DNA of 64,000 bases from Actinomycetes bacterium (GTDB lineage: Bacteria; Actinomycetota; Acidimicrobiia; Acidimicrobiales; RAAP-2), in the NCBI GenBank assembly GCA_021831035.1, contig JAKBNL010000002.1, forward strand, positions 104,488 through 168,487, written 5' to 3'. Below are positions 9,107-17,943 of this stretch, piece by piece. A program made the translations under genes and the position numbers. Every line of letters begins with the position of its first letter. Within the stretch, counting starts at the first letter, position 1. The notes under the pieces were generated by a model, which saw only the letters and a list, made by a program, of their open reading frames with translations, was not told where the DNA came from and made no database searches.

Positions 9107-10000
9107 CTACCAGCCGCGCTCGGCGAGGCGCTGGTCGAGCGAGCTCGTCTCCCAGCCGCGCATGGCGCTGCCCAGGCCGGTCGACACCTTGGCGATGACC
9201 GAGGGGTCGTCGAAGTGGGTCGAGGCCTCCACGATCGCGTGGGCCATGCGCACCGGGTCCTCGCTCTTGAAGATGCCCGAGCCCACGAAGACCGCCTCGG
9301 CGCCGAGCTGGCGCACCAAGGAGGCGTCGGCCGGGGTGGAGATGCCCCCGGCGCAGAACAGCGGCACCGGCAGGTGCCCCGTCTCGGCGACCTCCAGGAC
9401 GAGCGGCAGGGGCGCCTGGAGGTCCTTGGCGATGGCGTAGAGCTCGTTGGCGTCGGCGCTCTGGCAGCGCCGGATCATCGCGGTGATCGAGCGCAGGTGG
9501 CGCACGGCCTCGACGACGTTGCCCGTGCCCGCCTCACCCTTGGAGCGGATGAGGCACGCGCCCTCGCCGATGCGCCGCAGCGCTTCGCCCAGGTTCGTCG
9601 CCCCGCACACGAAGGGCACCGTGAAGGCCCACTTGTCGATGTGGTTCTCCTCGTCGGCCGGGGTCAACACCTCGGACTCGTCGACGTAGTCGACCCCGAG
9701 GGCCTCGAGCACCTGGGCCTCGGCGAAGTGGCCGATGCGCGCCTTGGCCATCACCGGGATGGTCACGGCCGCCTGGATCTCCTGGATCATCTGGGGATCG
9801 CTCATGCGCGCGACGCCCCCGTCGCGCCGGATATCGGCCGGCACGCGCTCGAGCGCCATCACCGCGACGGCCCCCGCGTCCTCGGCCACCTTGGCCTGCT
9901 CGGGGTTGACCACGTCCATGATCACCCCACCGCGCAGCATGTCGGCGAGCCCGCGCTTGACCAGCGTCGAACCCGTGCGTGTCGTCTGGGTGTCGCTCAT
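9107..10000 (-). CDS. pdxS: Pyridoxal 5'-phosphate synthase lyase subunit
   Basis: PdxS condenses ribose 5-phosphate, glyceraldehyde 3-phosphate and ammonia into pyridoxal phosphate. The 297-residue TIM-barrel protein has the first catalytic Lys in MAKARIGHF and the second in [20 protein letters not shown]. The sequence is highly conserved throughout. A TAGGCT hexamer 6 nt before the ATG suggests that pdxST has its own leaderless promoter, separate from the PIM genes upstream. Confidence 0.97.
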   Translation of the reverse strand: MSDTQTTRTGSTLVKRGLADMLRGGVIMDVVNPEQAKVAEDAGAVAVMALERVPADIRRDGGVARMSDPQMIQEIQAAVTIPVMAKARIGHFAEAQVLEALGVDYVDESEVLTPADEENHIDKWAFTVPFVCGATNLGEALRRIGEGACLIRSKGEAGTGNVVEAVRHLRSITAMIRRCQSADANELYAIAKDLQAPLPLVLEVAETGHLPVPLFCAGGISTPADASLVRQLGAEAVFVGSGIFKSEDPVRMAHAIVEASTHFDDPSVIAKVSTGLGSAMRGWETSSLDQRLAERGW

Positions 10001-10006
10001 GGGACC

Positions 10007-10012
10007 AGCCTA
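10007..10012 (-). promoter_or_regulatory. Candidate leaderless -10 element of pdxST
   Basis: TAGGCT on the minus strand is followed by GGTCCC and the pdxS ATG, a 6-nt gap. The hexamer and spacing are the same as upstream of rel. Confidence 0.45.
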
Positions 10013-10023
10013 CCGGCCGTCCC

Positions 10024-10926
10024 TCACCACTCCTCGAGGGCGCGGGCGCGCACCTCCGGGTCGTCGAGGTCGCCCGGCGCGCTCTCGCGCCGGTCCGACC
10101 AGGGGTTGAAGAAGACCCAGCGCCAGCCGTCGAAGGCCGGGTCGGCCAGGAACGACCCGGCCGGCGCCGCCTGGGCCCGGCACCGACGCAGCGCCGTGGC
10201 GATCCCCAGGGGGTAGCGGATGGTCGCCGCGGCCACCTCGTCGGCCCGGAAGGTCTCGCCCGGGCCGGCCAGCGCGCGCGCCGGCTCGCCCGTGAGGTCC
10301 AAGGCGGCGACGCACTCGCGCTCGAGCACGCCGATGCGCTCTCGGGCCAGGCAGTGGGCGACGACGCCCTCAATCTCGATCAGCTCGAAATCCTGGACGA
10401 GGGCGCTGGTGGCCACCATCACGAATCCCCCCGGCCCGGGCACCAGGGCCGCGTTGTAGCCGGCGTCGCGCACCACCTCGGCGCGCACGCCGTCGACCCC
10501 GAAGGTGGCGCTCAGCCGGTCGACCAGGGTCGCGAGCCGCTCGCGGGCCACCGGGTCCCCGTCGGACGAGAATCGCGCGAGCAGCGCCTCGGCGGTGCCG
10601 TGGGCACGGGTGGCGTAGCCGGCCACGACCCGACGCAGGTCGACGGCGTAGAGCACCCCAACCACCACGGCGGCGAGCCACAGCCACGGCGAGAGCGCGA
10701 CCGCGAGGACGGCGAAGGCCACCACCACGGCCCCGGCCGCGACGCTCGCGACGAGCCGACGGCGAAGGGCGTAGGCCCGCATCACGGCCGCGTGGCGGTG
10801 ACGCTCGGCCGGACTCGGCGCGTAGGGGCTGACCCAGGTGGGGTCGAGCACCGGGGCGACGTAGCGCGGCTCGCGGTCGCGGCGCGCGTGGGGTCGCCGT
10901 GAGCGGGTGCGCTGCGAACTGGCCAC
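10024..10926 (-). CDS. Membrane protein resembling an M48 peptidase without the zinc motif
   Basis: I do not recognise a named gene. The 300-residue protein has a basic N-terminus and two adjacent membrane segments at about 58-98. The part after them is reminiscent of M48 metallopeptidases: NAALVPGPGGFVMVATSAL at about 158-176 resembles the M48 segment before the active site, and GVVAHCLARERIG at about 188-200 sits where HExxH is expected. The catalytic Glu is Cys192 and the second His is Arg195, so zinc proteolysis is unlikely. The C-terminus is Trp- and acid-rich. It lies between pimA and pdxS. The fold assignment is inference from motif resemblance. Confidence 0.6.
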   Translation of the reverse strand: MASSQRTRSRRPHARRDREPRYVAPVLDPTWVSPYAPSPAERHRHAAVMRAYALRRRLVASVAAGAVVVAFAVLAVALSPWLWLAAVVVGVLYAVDLRRVVAGYATRAHGTAEALLARFSSDGDPVARERLATLVDRLSATFGVDGVRAEVVRDAGYNAALVPGPGGFVMVATSALVQDFELIEIEGVVAHCLARERIGVLERECVAALDLTGEPARALAGPGETFRADEVAAATIRYPLGIATALRRCRAQAAPAGSFLADPAFDGWRWVFFNPWSDRRESAPGDLDDPEVRARALEEW

Positions 10927-10932
10927 CGACCA

Positions 10933-10938
10933 AGGCTA
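10933..10938 (-). promoter_or_regulatory. Candidate leaderless -10 element overlapping the pimA stop codon
   Basis: TAGCCT on the minus strand is followed by TGGTCG and the GTG of the M48-like gene, a 6-nt gap. The first three bases of the hexamer are the TAG stop codon of the upstream pimA-like gene, so one trinucleotide appears to serve both purposes. Confidence 0.4.
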
Positions 10939-12039
10939 CCGGGGCGCGTGACCACCGGCCGCCGCGAGGCGCTCGTAGCGCTCGAGGTAGGCGTCGACGA
11001 GGGCGGCCATCGACCAGCGTCGCGCGTGCTCGCGCGCCGCCGCGACGCCCTCCGGGCTCTCGCTCGCGAGCGCCGCCTCGACCGCCCGCGACCAGGCCCG
11101 CGGGTCGCCGGGCGGCGCCAGGGTGGCGTGGGGGCCCACCGCGTCGCGGTAGCCGTCGATGTCGCTCGCCACCACCACCGTCTCGCTCGCCAGCGCCTCC
11201 ACCAGGACCAGCCCGAAGCTCTCGCCACCGGTCGCCGGCGCGAGGAGCGCGTGCGCACGCCGCAGCCACGAGCGCTTGGCGTCGTCACTGACCCGGCCGA
11301 CGAAGGTGACGGACGGGTCGTGCGCGGCCAGGGCCTCGAGGCGAGCGCGCTCGGGCCCGTCGCCCGCCACGACCAGCCGCCACGGCCGGCCCCCGGCGGC
11401 GTTGTGCTCGCGCACCGCGAGGATCGCCGTGTCGGCGCCCTTGCGCGGCTCGAGCCGCCCGAGAAAGAGCAGCGTCGGGGTCTCGGACCGCTCCCGCGCG
11501 AAGGCGACGTAGCGATCCACCTCGACGCCGTTGAAGAGCACGTCACAGCGCAGGCCGTAGGCCGCCTCGGCGCAGCGGCGAGCGGCCTCGCTCACCGCCA
11601 CGGCGAGGTCGACCCCGCGCGCCAGGCGGCGCAGCAGGGGCCGGGTGAGGGACACGGCCGGTCCGTCGCCGGCGCGGTGGAACGTCGCCACGCTGGGCGC
11701 CGGGTGCTCGAGGAGGGTGGCCCAGGCGAGCAGCGGCGCCCCGGGCTCGTGGAGGTGGACGACGTCGGGGGCGAAGGCCACCACCGCGCGCTCGGCCGCG
11801 CGGGCCGCCCGGGGCGAGAGGGTGAGGGGCGCCCGCGAGCCGTTGGCCGGCAGCGCCCAGCGCCGACCCACGCGCACCAGGGCCGCCGAGGTGTCGTGCG
11901 GGGAGCGGTCGTGGGCGTCGGGGGCGACGACGAGCACCCGGTGGCCGCGCGCGTCGAGCTCACGACTCATCCCGAGCACCTGCTCTTGCACGCCACCCGG
12001 GACGCTCAGGGCGTAGGGCGAGAGGATCGCGACGCGCAC
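10936..12039 (-). CDS. pimA: Phosphatidylinositol alpha-mannosyltransferase, PimA-like (GT4)
   Basis: This GT-B glycosyltransferase is predicted to add the first mannose from GDP-mannose to phosphatidylinositol on the inner membrane face. The 367 residues begin VRVAILSPYALSVPGGVQEQ, matching the GGVQ loop of PimA. The C-terminal nucleotide-sugar domain has FLGRLEPRKG and the E-x7-E motif in GGESFGLVLVEAL. The product name rests on context, since the gene directly follows the acyltransferase and pgsA as in mycobacteria. A different GT4 acceptor is possible. The gap to the upstream gene is 3 nt. Confidence 0.85.
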   Translation of the reverse strand: MRVAILSPYALSVPGGVQEQVLGMSRELDARGHRVLVVAPDAHDRSPHDTSAALVRVGRRWALPANGSRAPLTLSPRAARAAERAVVAFAPDVVHLHEPGAPLLAWATLLEHPAPSVATFHRAGDGPAVSLTRPLLRRLARGVDLAVAVSEAARRCAEAAYGLRCDVLFNGVEVDRYVAFARERSETPTLLFLGRLEPRKGADTAILAVREHNAAGGRPWRLVVAGDGPERARLEALAAHDPSVTFVGRVSDDAKRSWLRRAHALLAPATGGESFGLVLVEALASETVVVASDIDGYRDAVGPHATLAPPGDPRAWSRAVEAALASESPEGVAAAREHARRWSMAALVDAYLERYERLAAAGGHAPR

Positions 12040-12042
12040 GGA

Positions 12043-12918
12043 CTACTCGAAGCGCGCCGGCAGGACGTGCCACTGCTCGGGGGCCCGGCGGATGAGCGAC
12101 GCGAGGCCGTCGGCGACGCGCTGGGTGACCACCGTCACGTCCTCGCGCAGCCGGGCGCCCGTTCGCTCGGCGACGATCGGGGGCAGCACCACCGCGTGGT
12201 GATCCCGGCCGGGTCCCGAGTAGCACGCCGCGACGAGGATCGGCGCCCCCGTGCGCAGCGCGAGCGTCGCCGGGCCGCCCGGCAGGGTCACGCGCCGGGA
12301 GAAGAGATCCACCTCGACGCCGTTGCCCTCGAGGTCGCGGTCGCACAGCAGGCCGACCACCCCCCCGGCGCGCAGCACCCCGGCGAGGGTGCCCGTCGCG
12401 TGCTCGTCGAGGGGCACCACGTGGATGCCCATCGCCTCGCGCTTAGCCGCGAACCACTCGAAGAGCTCGGGCGGCTCGAGGCGCTCGGCGACGGCCCACA
12501 TGGGCAGGCCGATCCGCGCGAGCAGGGCTCCGCCCCACTCCCACGAGCCGACGTGGGGCAGGGCCACGATCATCCCCCGGCCGGCGTCGCGGCCCGCCTC
12601 GAGGTACTCGAGGCCCTCGGCGATGACGAAGCGGCGCACCACCTCCGCGCCCGCGATGGCCGGCAGCTTCGCCCCCTCGGCCCAGTAGCGGCCGTAGCTC
12701 GCGAAACCCCGCCGCACGAAGAGGTCGACGAGGTCGCCGTCGACCGGGCCGTCCGGGTCGAGGACGGGGCGCAGGTTGTCGGCCAGGCTCGCGCCCTTGG
12801 CGCCGCGGGGTCCGAACGTGCCCGCCAGCGCCTCGGCCACGCCCACGTCCACGCGCTCGGGCAACGCCTCCAGGATCCGGCCGGCCGTTCGGAAGAGCGC
12901 GACGCGCCCCGACGCCAC
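12043..12918 (-). CDS. patA: Phosphatidylinositol mannoside acyltransferase, PatA-like
   Basis: This membrane-associated acyltransferase of the LpxL/HtrB family probably acylates the mannose of PIM1 or PIM2. The 291-residue protein contains LPHVGSWEWGG, which carries the His and Glu of the HX4E catalytic motif, and a later CDRDLEGNGVEVDLF segment typical of the family. It sits 2 nt after pgsA and 3 nt before pimA, so the three genes form one translation-coupled PIM unit. The GTG start is set by this close packing. Confidence 0.88.
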   Translation of the reverse strand: MASGRVALFRTAGRILEALPERVDVGVAEALAGTFGPRGAKGASLADNLRPVLDPDGPVDGDLVDLFVRRGFASYGRYWAEGAKLPAIAGAEVVRRFVIAEGLEYLEAGRDAGRGMIVALPHVGSWEWGGALLARIGLPMWAVAERLEPPELFEWFAAKREAMGIHVVPLDEHATGTLAGVLRAGGVVGLLCDRDLEGNGVEVDLFSRRVTLPGGPATLALRTGAPILVAACYSGPGRDHHAVVLPPIVAERTGARLREDVTVVTQRVADGLASLIRRAPEQWHVLPARFE

Positions 12919-12920
12919 GA

Positions 12921-13583
12921 CTAGTGGCGCGAGGCCCGGCTGAGAGTCCGCCGGCGACGGACGTGCTCGCGGCGCGGGTGCAACCGGGGCTCGACGGGGG
13001 CCGGTCGGTCGGCGGCGCGCCAGACCCGCCCGAAGCGCCCGAGGGCCGTCATGATGGTGAGCGCGAGCATCACCCAGAGCACCGGCACGAAGATCGCCGA
13101 GCTGAGCAGTCCGACCCCGAGCAGGATCATCCGCTCGGCGCGCTCCATCAGCCCGCCCTTGGCCGACAGGCCGAGGCTCTCGGCCTTGGAGCGCTGGTAG
13201 GAGATGAGGAAGCTCGCCGTCGCGATCCCGAAGGGCAGCAGCACGAGCTGGCCGTGGTGGTGGGCCGTCAGGTAGTACGCCACCCCGCCCATCAGCACGG
13301 CGTCCGAGACCCGGTCGACGACCGAGTCGAAGAAGCTCCCGCGCTGACTGGCCCGCTGGCTCGCCTTGGCCACGGGGCCGTCGAAGAGGTCCTGGAAGCC
13401 CGTGAGGGTGAGCAGCACGATCGCCTCCCAGTGCGTGCCCGCCGCGATCGCCCAGGCCGTCGCGCAGGCGAACACCAGACCCGACGCGGTCAGCACGTCG
13501 GCCGAGAAGCCCGCGCGCACGAGGCCACGCCCGACGGGGGTGGTGACCACCTCCACGGAGCGGCGGAACCTACCGTCGAACAT
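12921..13583 (-). CDS. pgsA: CDP-alcohol phosphatidyltransferase, phosphatidylinositol phosphate synthase
   Basis: This integral membrane enzyme transfers a phosphatidyl group from CDP-diacylglycerol to inositol phosphate. The 220-residue protein has several membrane segments and the CDP-alcohol phosphotransferase motif in DLFDGPVAKASQRASQRGSF followed by FDSVVD. All four motif aspartates keep their usual spacing. The normal Arg of DGxxAR is Lys here, a conservative change. The position between HIT and the PatA-like gene is as in mycobacteria. A GGGAG Shine-Dalgarno sequence precedes the ATG. Confidence 0.87.
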   Translation of the reverse strand: MFDGRFRRSVEVVTTPVGRGLVRAGFSADVLTASGLVFACATAWAIAAGTHWEAIVLLTLTGFQDLFDGPVAKASQRASQRGSFFDSVVDRVSDAVLMGGVAYYLTAHHHGQLVLLPFGIATASFLISYQRSKAESLGLSAKGGLMERAERMILLGVGLLSSAIFVPVLWVMLALTIMTALGRFGRVWRAADRPAPVEPRLHPRREHVRRRRTLSRASRH

Positions 13584-13595
13584 GGTCTCCCGGGC

Positions 13596-14132
13596 TCATT
13601 GTCCGAAGTCTACCGACGCGGCCCCGTCTCGGCCCGGGTCGAGCGCCGCGCTCACCTTGCGCCAGGTGGAGACGAGGGACTCGGGCAGCACCCGAGTCTC
13701 GGCGATGGTCGTCATGAAGTTGGTGTCGCCGTCCCAGCGCGGCAGCAGGTGGGCGTGGAGGTGGCGCGGGATCCCGGCGCCGGCCGCGTGACCGAGGTTG
13801 AACCCGACGTTGAGCCCGTCGGGCCGGTAGGCCGTGCGCAACGCCCGGCTCACCGCGGTGACGCTGCGCCACAGCTCGCTCGACTCCTCGTCGGTCAGCT
13901 CCTCGAGGGTCTCGGCGTGGCGGTAGGGCACCACGAGCACGTGGCCCGAGCCGTAGGGGAAGGCGTTCAGCACGACGTAGCCGTGGGTCCCCCGCGCCAG
14001 CACCCCCGTCGCCTCGCCGACGGCCTCGTGCGCCAGCCGGCAGAAGACGCAACCCCCCGCGCGCGCCGCGTCGGACGAGACGCCCTCGACGTACGCCTCG
14101 CGCCAGGCGGCCGAGAACCGCTCGAGCGGCAC
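13596..14132 (-). CDS. HIT family hydrolase/phosphorylase
   Basis: This histidine-triad nucleotide-binding protein is close to actinobacterial Ap4A phosphorylase-like members. From the GTG at 14132 it is 178 aa, starting VPLERFSAAWREAY. It has a CVFC zinc-type pair near residue 29 and the triad HLHAHLLP preceded by GIPR. The start was chosen because GTG overlaps the thrS TAG stop (TAGTG). The frame stays open far into thrS, but that part is not conserved. The thrS-HIT-pgsA adjacency is typical of actinobacteria. Confidence 0.9.
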   Translation of the reverse strand: MPLERFSAAWREAYVEGVSSDAARAGGCVFCRLAHEAVGEATGVLARGTHGYVVLNAFPYGSGHVLVVPYRHAETLEELTDEESSELWRSVTAVSRALRTAYRPDGLNVGFNLGHAAGAGIPRHLHAHLLPRWDGDTNFMTTIAETRVLPESLVSTWRKVSAALDPGRDGAASVDFGQ

Positions 14133-16114
14133 TACGCGCCCTCGGGAGCGCCGTGGGCGGCGATCTCGGTCGCCAGCCGCTCGGCGAACTGCTCGAGCCC
14201 GACCCCGCGTTCGGGGCTCTCCGAGCCGCGCGCGTTCACCCCGACGGTGCGCGCGGCGACGTCGTCGTCGCCCACCACGAGCACGTAGGGGACCTTCTCG
14301 AGCTTGGCCCGACGGATCCGCGCCCCGAGCGGCTCGTCGGCCGCCTCGAGGCCGACGCGCGCGCCGCGCGCGCGCAGTGTCGCCGCGACCTCGCCGGCGT
14401 AGCCGTCGTGGTCGTCGCGCACCCCGAGCACCCGAGCCTGCTCGGGGGCGAGCCACGTCGGCAGGTTGCCCGCGTAGTGCTCGAGCAGGACCCCGAAGAA
14501 GCGCTCGATGGAGCCGAAGAGCGCTCGGTGCAGCATGATCGGTCGGTGGTGCTGGTTGTCGGCGCCCACGTACTCCAGGTCGAAGCGGGCCGGGTGGTTG
14601 AAGTCGCACTGGATCGTCGAGAGCTGCCAGGTCCGCCCGATCGCGTCGCGCACGTCGATGTCGATCTTGGGGCCGTAGAAGGCGGCGTCACCCTCCTTGA
14701 TGGCGTAGGCCAGCCCGAAGCGCTCGAGGACGGCGCGCAGCGCCTCGGTCGACGCCGCCCAGATCTCGTCGCTGCCGACGTACTTCTGCGGGTCCTTGGT
14801 CGAGAGGTTGGCCGTGAACTCACTGAAGCCGAAGGCGCGCAGCATGTCCATCACGAACGAGAGCAGCGAGGCGATCTCCTCCTGGAGCTGGTCCTCGGTG
14901 CAGTAGATGTGGGCGTCGTCCTGGGTGAAGCCCCGGATGCGCAGCAGCCCGTGCAGGGTCCCGGCGCGCTCGTAGCGATAGACCGTGCCGAGCTCGAAGA
15001 GCCGCAGGGGCAGCTCGCGGTAGCTGCGGGGGCGGCTCTTGTAGATCAGGCAGTGCATCGGGCAGTTCATGGGCTTGGGGTAGTAGGTCCCGTTGTCCAT
15101 CTCCATGGGCGGGTACATCCCGTCCTTGTAGAAGCCCAGGTGACCCGAGGTCTCGTAGAGCCGGGCGTTGGCGATGTGGGGCGTGACGACGAACTCGTAG
15201 CCCCCCTCGAGGTGGCGGGCCCGGCTGAAGTCCTCCATCTCCTTGCGCGCGATGCCCCCGCGCGGGTGCCACACCGCGAGCCCCCCGCCCAGCTCCGAGG
15301 GGAAGCTGAGCAGGTCCAACTCGGTCGCGAGGCGACGGTGGTCGCGCTTCTCGGCTTCGGCGAGCTGGTGGAGATGGGCCTCCAGGGCCGAGGTCGACTC
15401 GAAGGCCGTGCCGTAGACGCGCTGGAGCTGGGGACGCTTCTCGTCACCGCGCCAGTACGCGCCGGCCACCCTCATCAGGCGGAAGTGGCCGAGTCGCCCG
15501 GTCGAGGGCACGTGCGGACCCCGGCAGAGGTCGACGAAGGTGTCGGTGTTGCGATAGACCGAGACGTTCGAGCCGGACGCGACCTCGCCGAGGTCCTCGG
15601 CGTCGCGGGCGCCCGCGCGCACCTGGGTGATGATCTCCACCTTGTAGGGCTGGTCGGCGAAGACGGCCAGTCCCTCCTCGGTCGACATCTCGGACCGGGT
15701 GAAGGGCTGGTCCTCGGCGATGATGCCGCGCATCTCGGCCTCGATGCGGGCGAGGTCGTCGTCGCTGAAGCGCGCCCCACCGGGTAGGTCGAAGTCGTAG
15801 TAGAAACCGTTCTCGATCGCCGGACCGATGGCGTACTTGGCCCCCGGCCACAGCCGGGTCACCGCCTGGGCGAGCACGTGGGCCGTCGAGTGGCGCAGCA
15901 CGTCGCGGCCCTCGGGTGAGCCGGCCACCACGATCGCGACGTCGTCCCCGTCGGCCAGCACCGTCGAGAGGTCGCGCAGTTCGCCGTTGACCCGGGCCGC
16001 GAGGGCGTCCCTCTCCAGGCGCGCGCCGATCGCCCGGGCCAGGTCCCGCGCCGTCGAGCCCACGGCGAGCGGGCGCGTGGCGCCGTCGGGCAGGGTCACC
16101 GCGATCTGCGACAT
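14132..16114 (-). CDS. thrS: Threonyl-tRNA synthetase
   Basis: ThrRS is a class II enzyme that charges tRNA-Thr and edits serine. The product is 660 aa starting MSQIAVTLPDGATRPL, with an N-terminal TGS domain, the editing domain (HSTAHVLAQAV), the catalytic core with the zinc Cys in MNCPMHC, motif 2 RIRGFTQDDAHIYC, motif 3 region SIERFFGVLLEHYAG and the anticodon-binding domain. The ATG at 16114 follows an AAGGA. The open frame further upstream is rejected because conservation begins here. Confidence 0.97.
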   Translation of the reverse strand: MSQIAVTLPDGATRPLAVGSTARDLARAIGARLERDALAARVNGELRDLSTVLADGDDVAIVVAGSPEGRDVLRHSTAHVLAQAVTRLWPGAKYAIGPAIENGFYYDFDLPGGARFSDDDLARIEAEMRGIIAEDQPFTRSEMSTEEGLAVFADQPYKVEIITQVRAGARDAEDLGEVASGSNVSVYRNTDTFVDLCRGPHVPSTGRLGHFRLMRVAGAYWRGDEKRPQLQRVYGTAFESTSALEAHLHQLAEAEKRDHRRLATELDLLSFPSELGGGLAVWHPRGGIARKEMEDFSRARHLEGGYEFVVTPHIANARLYETSGHLGFYKDGMYPPMEMDNGTYYPKPMNCPMHCLIYKSRPRSYRELPLRLFELGTVYRYERAGTLHGLLRIRGFTQDDAHIYCTEDQLQEEIASLLSFVMDMLRAFGFSEFTANLSTKDPQKYVGSDEIWAASTEALRAVLERFGLAYAIKEGDAAFYGPKIDIDVRDAIGRTWQLSTIQCDFNHPARFDLEYVGADNQHHRPIMLHRALFGSIERFFGVLLEHYAGNLPTWLAPEQARVLGVRDDHDGYAGEVAATLRARGARVGLEAADEPLGARIRRAKLEKVPYVLVVGDDDVAARTVGVNARGSESPERGVGLEQFAERLATEIAAHGAPEGA

Positions 16115-16130
16115 GGGGGTCCTTTCGACG

Positions 16131-17249
16131 CTACAGCGTAACGCCGAGCAGGGCCGCGGCCGCCTGAACGCTGGCGCCCGCGTGGGCGGCGGCGTCGATC
16201 GCGTCGAGCGCGCCGGGCGTGTCGAGGTCGTCGTCGAGCGCCGCGCGCACCTCCTCAAGGACCCCTGACTCGCGCCCGCCGAGGGTCGAACGCCACGTGG
16301 CCAGCCGACTGCGGGCCGCGGCCAGGCGCTCGTCGTGCCACTCCCAGTCGCCACGGTAGTGCTGGGCCAAGAGCGCGAGGCGCACCGCCGCCGGCTCGCT
16401 GCGGCTCGCGAGCTCGCTCACGAAGACGAGGTTGCCCAGCGACTTGGACATCTTGGTGCCGTCGTAGCCCACCAGACCCACGTGCATCCAGTGGCGCACG
16501 AACGGCGCCCCGGTGACCGACTCGCTCTGGGCGGCCTCGCACTCGTGGTGCGGGAAGGCGAGGTCGCGGCCCCCACCGTGGACGTCGAGGGTCTCACCGA
16601 GCTCGCGCAGCGCCAGAGCCGAGCACTCGACGTGCCAGCCCGGCCGGCCGGGGCCCCAGCGCGACTCCCAGGCCGGCTCGTCCTCGAGCGAGGGCTGCCA
16701 GAGCACGAAGTCGAGCGGGTCGCGCTTGCGCGGGTCGTCGGGACGTCCCCCGTGCTCGGCCGCGAGCGCGATCATGCGCGCGCGCGTCTCGTGGCTCACC
16801 TGGCCGAAGCGGGGGAACTTGGCGACCTCGAAGTAGACGTAGCCGTCGACCTCGTAGGCGATCCCCTCGTCGAAGGTCCGTCCGATCAGCGTGAGGATCT
16901 CGGCGATCGCTCCGGTGGCGCGCGGCTCGGCGTAGACCGGCAGCAGGTTGATGAGGCGCATGTCACGCTCGAAGGTCGCCAGCTCACGCGCCGCGAGGTC
17001 CAGGTAGTGGACCCCGAGCTCGCGGGCCTTGCGCAGGATGTCGTCGTCGACGTCGGTCACGTTGCGCACGACGCGCACCTCGTGGCCGTCGTCGCGCAGC
17101 CGGCGGGTGAGCACGTCGAAGGCCAGGTACACGAAGGCGTGGCCCAGGTGGGCGGCGTCGTAGGGGGTGATCCCGCAGCTGTACATCGTCACCGGCCCCC
17201 TCGGTGTCACGGGGGCGACGGCTCGGCGCGCCGAGTCGTAGAGGCGCAT
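16131..17249 (-). CDS. mshC: L-cysteine:1D-myo-inositol 2-amino-2-deoxy-alpha-D-glucopyranoside ligase
   Basis: MshC ligates cysteine to GlcN-Ins in mycothiol biosynthesis. It resembles CysRS but is shorter (372 aa) and has the MshC signature MYSCGITPYDAAHLGHA, where CysRS has CGPT. Also visible are the zinc-site HVECSAL segment, FPHHECEAAQ, KMSKS and an ending in LLGVTL as in mycobacterial MshC. The ATG at 17249 shares a base with the upstream stop (TGATG) and gives MRLYDSARR, matching family N-termini. A 22-residue upstream extension is possible but overlaps npdG. This is direct evidence for mycothiol in this organism. Confidence 0.9.
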   Translation of the reverse strand: MRLYDSARRAVAPVTPRGPVTMYSCGITPYDAAHLGHAFVYLAFDVLTRRLRDDGHEVRVVRNVTDVDDDILRKARELGVHYLDLAARELATFERDMRLINLLPVYAEPRATGAIAEILTLIGRTFDEGIAYEVDGYVYFEVAKFPRFGQVSHETRARMIALAAEHGGRPDDPRKRDPLDFVLWQPSLEDEPAWESRWGPGRPGWHVECSALALRELGETLDVHGGGRDLAFPHHECEAAQSESVTGAPFVRHWMHVGLVGYDGTKMSKSLGNLVFVSELASRSEPAAVRLALLAQHYRGDWEWHDERLAAARSRLATWRSTLGGRESGVLEEVRAALDDDLDTPGALDAIDAAAHAGASVQAAAALLGVTL

Positions 17250-17902
17250 CACGTCCGAAGGCCGCGGAAGGCCACCGAACTGTGGGCCCGGTGACGGATG
17301 TTGATCGAGACGCACACCGCGGTGAAGGCTTCGACGGCGCCGGCGAGCGACAGCGAGCCCACCTCCACCGCGCGCAGCCCGGGCATCGCGTCGATCAGCG
17401 CGACGACGGCCGCGCGGGCGGCCGCGTCGTCACCCACCACGGCCACGTCGGCCTCCAGTCCGCTCGCGAGGTCCTCCATCTGAGCCGCCGGCAGGTGGTG
17501 GAACGCGCCCACGACGCGGCTCTCGGGCAGGACCGCCGCGATCTGGGCCGCCATCGCGCCCCGGGGTGGGTAGAGCGGGATCACCTCCTTACCCTCGCGC
17601 GCGAGGGCGTTGACCATCGAGACGACGACCTTGCCCGCGAGGGGCTCGCCGAGTGCGCGCACGGTGGCCACCGCCGAGTCCCACGGGGTCGCCACCACCA
17701 CGACCTCGCACGCCGCGGCGCCGGCGTTGTCGTCGCCCTCGATCGCGCCGGGGCCCGCGGGCAGCGACGCGGCCACCTCGCGCGCGCGCATCGGCTCACG
17801 TGAACCGATCACGACGCGGTGACCGGCCGCCGCGAGGCGCACCGCCACGCCGCGCCCGGCCGGGCCGGTCCCGCCGAGGATGCCCACACTCTGTGCTGTC
17901 AC
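17249..17902 (-). CDS. npdG: NADPH-dependent F420 reductase
   Basis: This enzyme is predicted to move hydride between NADP(H) and coenzyme F420. The 217-residue Rossmann protein begins with SVGILGGTGPAGRGVAVRLA and has VIGSREP and VVVVATPWDS, typical of the Fno/NpdG family. The GTG start faces the fabI-like gene across 41 bp. It overlaps mshC by one base, linking F420 and mycothiol redox genes in one transcript. A related NADP-binding reductase with another partner cannot be excluded. Confidence 0.82.
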   Translation of the reverse strand: MTAQSVGILGGTGPAGRGVAVRLAAAGHRVVIGSREPMRAREVAASLPAGPGAIEGDDNAGAAACEVVVVATPWDSAVATVRALGEPLAGKVVVSMVNALAREGKEVIPLYPPRGAMAAQIAAVLPESRVVGAFHHLPAAQMEDLASGLEADVAVVGDDAAARAAVVALIDAMPGLRAVEVGSLSLAGAVEAFTAVCVSINIRHRAHSSVAFRGLRT

Positions 17903-17931
17903 GTCCGCCCTCGCTTCGTTAGGCCCGGCAG

Positions 17932-17937
17932 TACGCT
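17932..17937 (+). promoter_or_regulatory. Candidate leaderless -10 element of the enoyl reductase gene
   Basis: TACGCT is followed by AACAAG and the ATG at 17944, a 6-nt gap. No ribosome-binding site is visible. The short divergent spacer to npdG means the two promoters must overlap. Confidence 0.45.
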
Positions 17938-17943
17938 AACAAG

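Noticed and set aside
16131..17249. Annotation as cysteinyl-tRNA synthetase
   Set aside because: Length, the CGIT motif and the LLGVTL ending match MshC, not CysRS.
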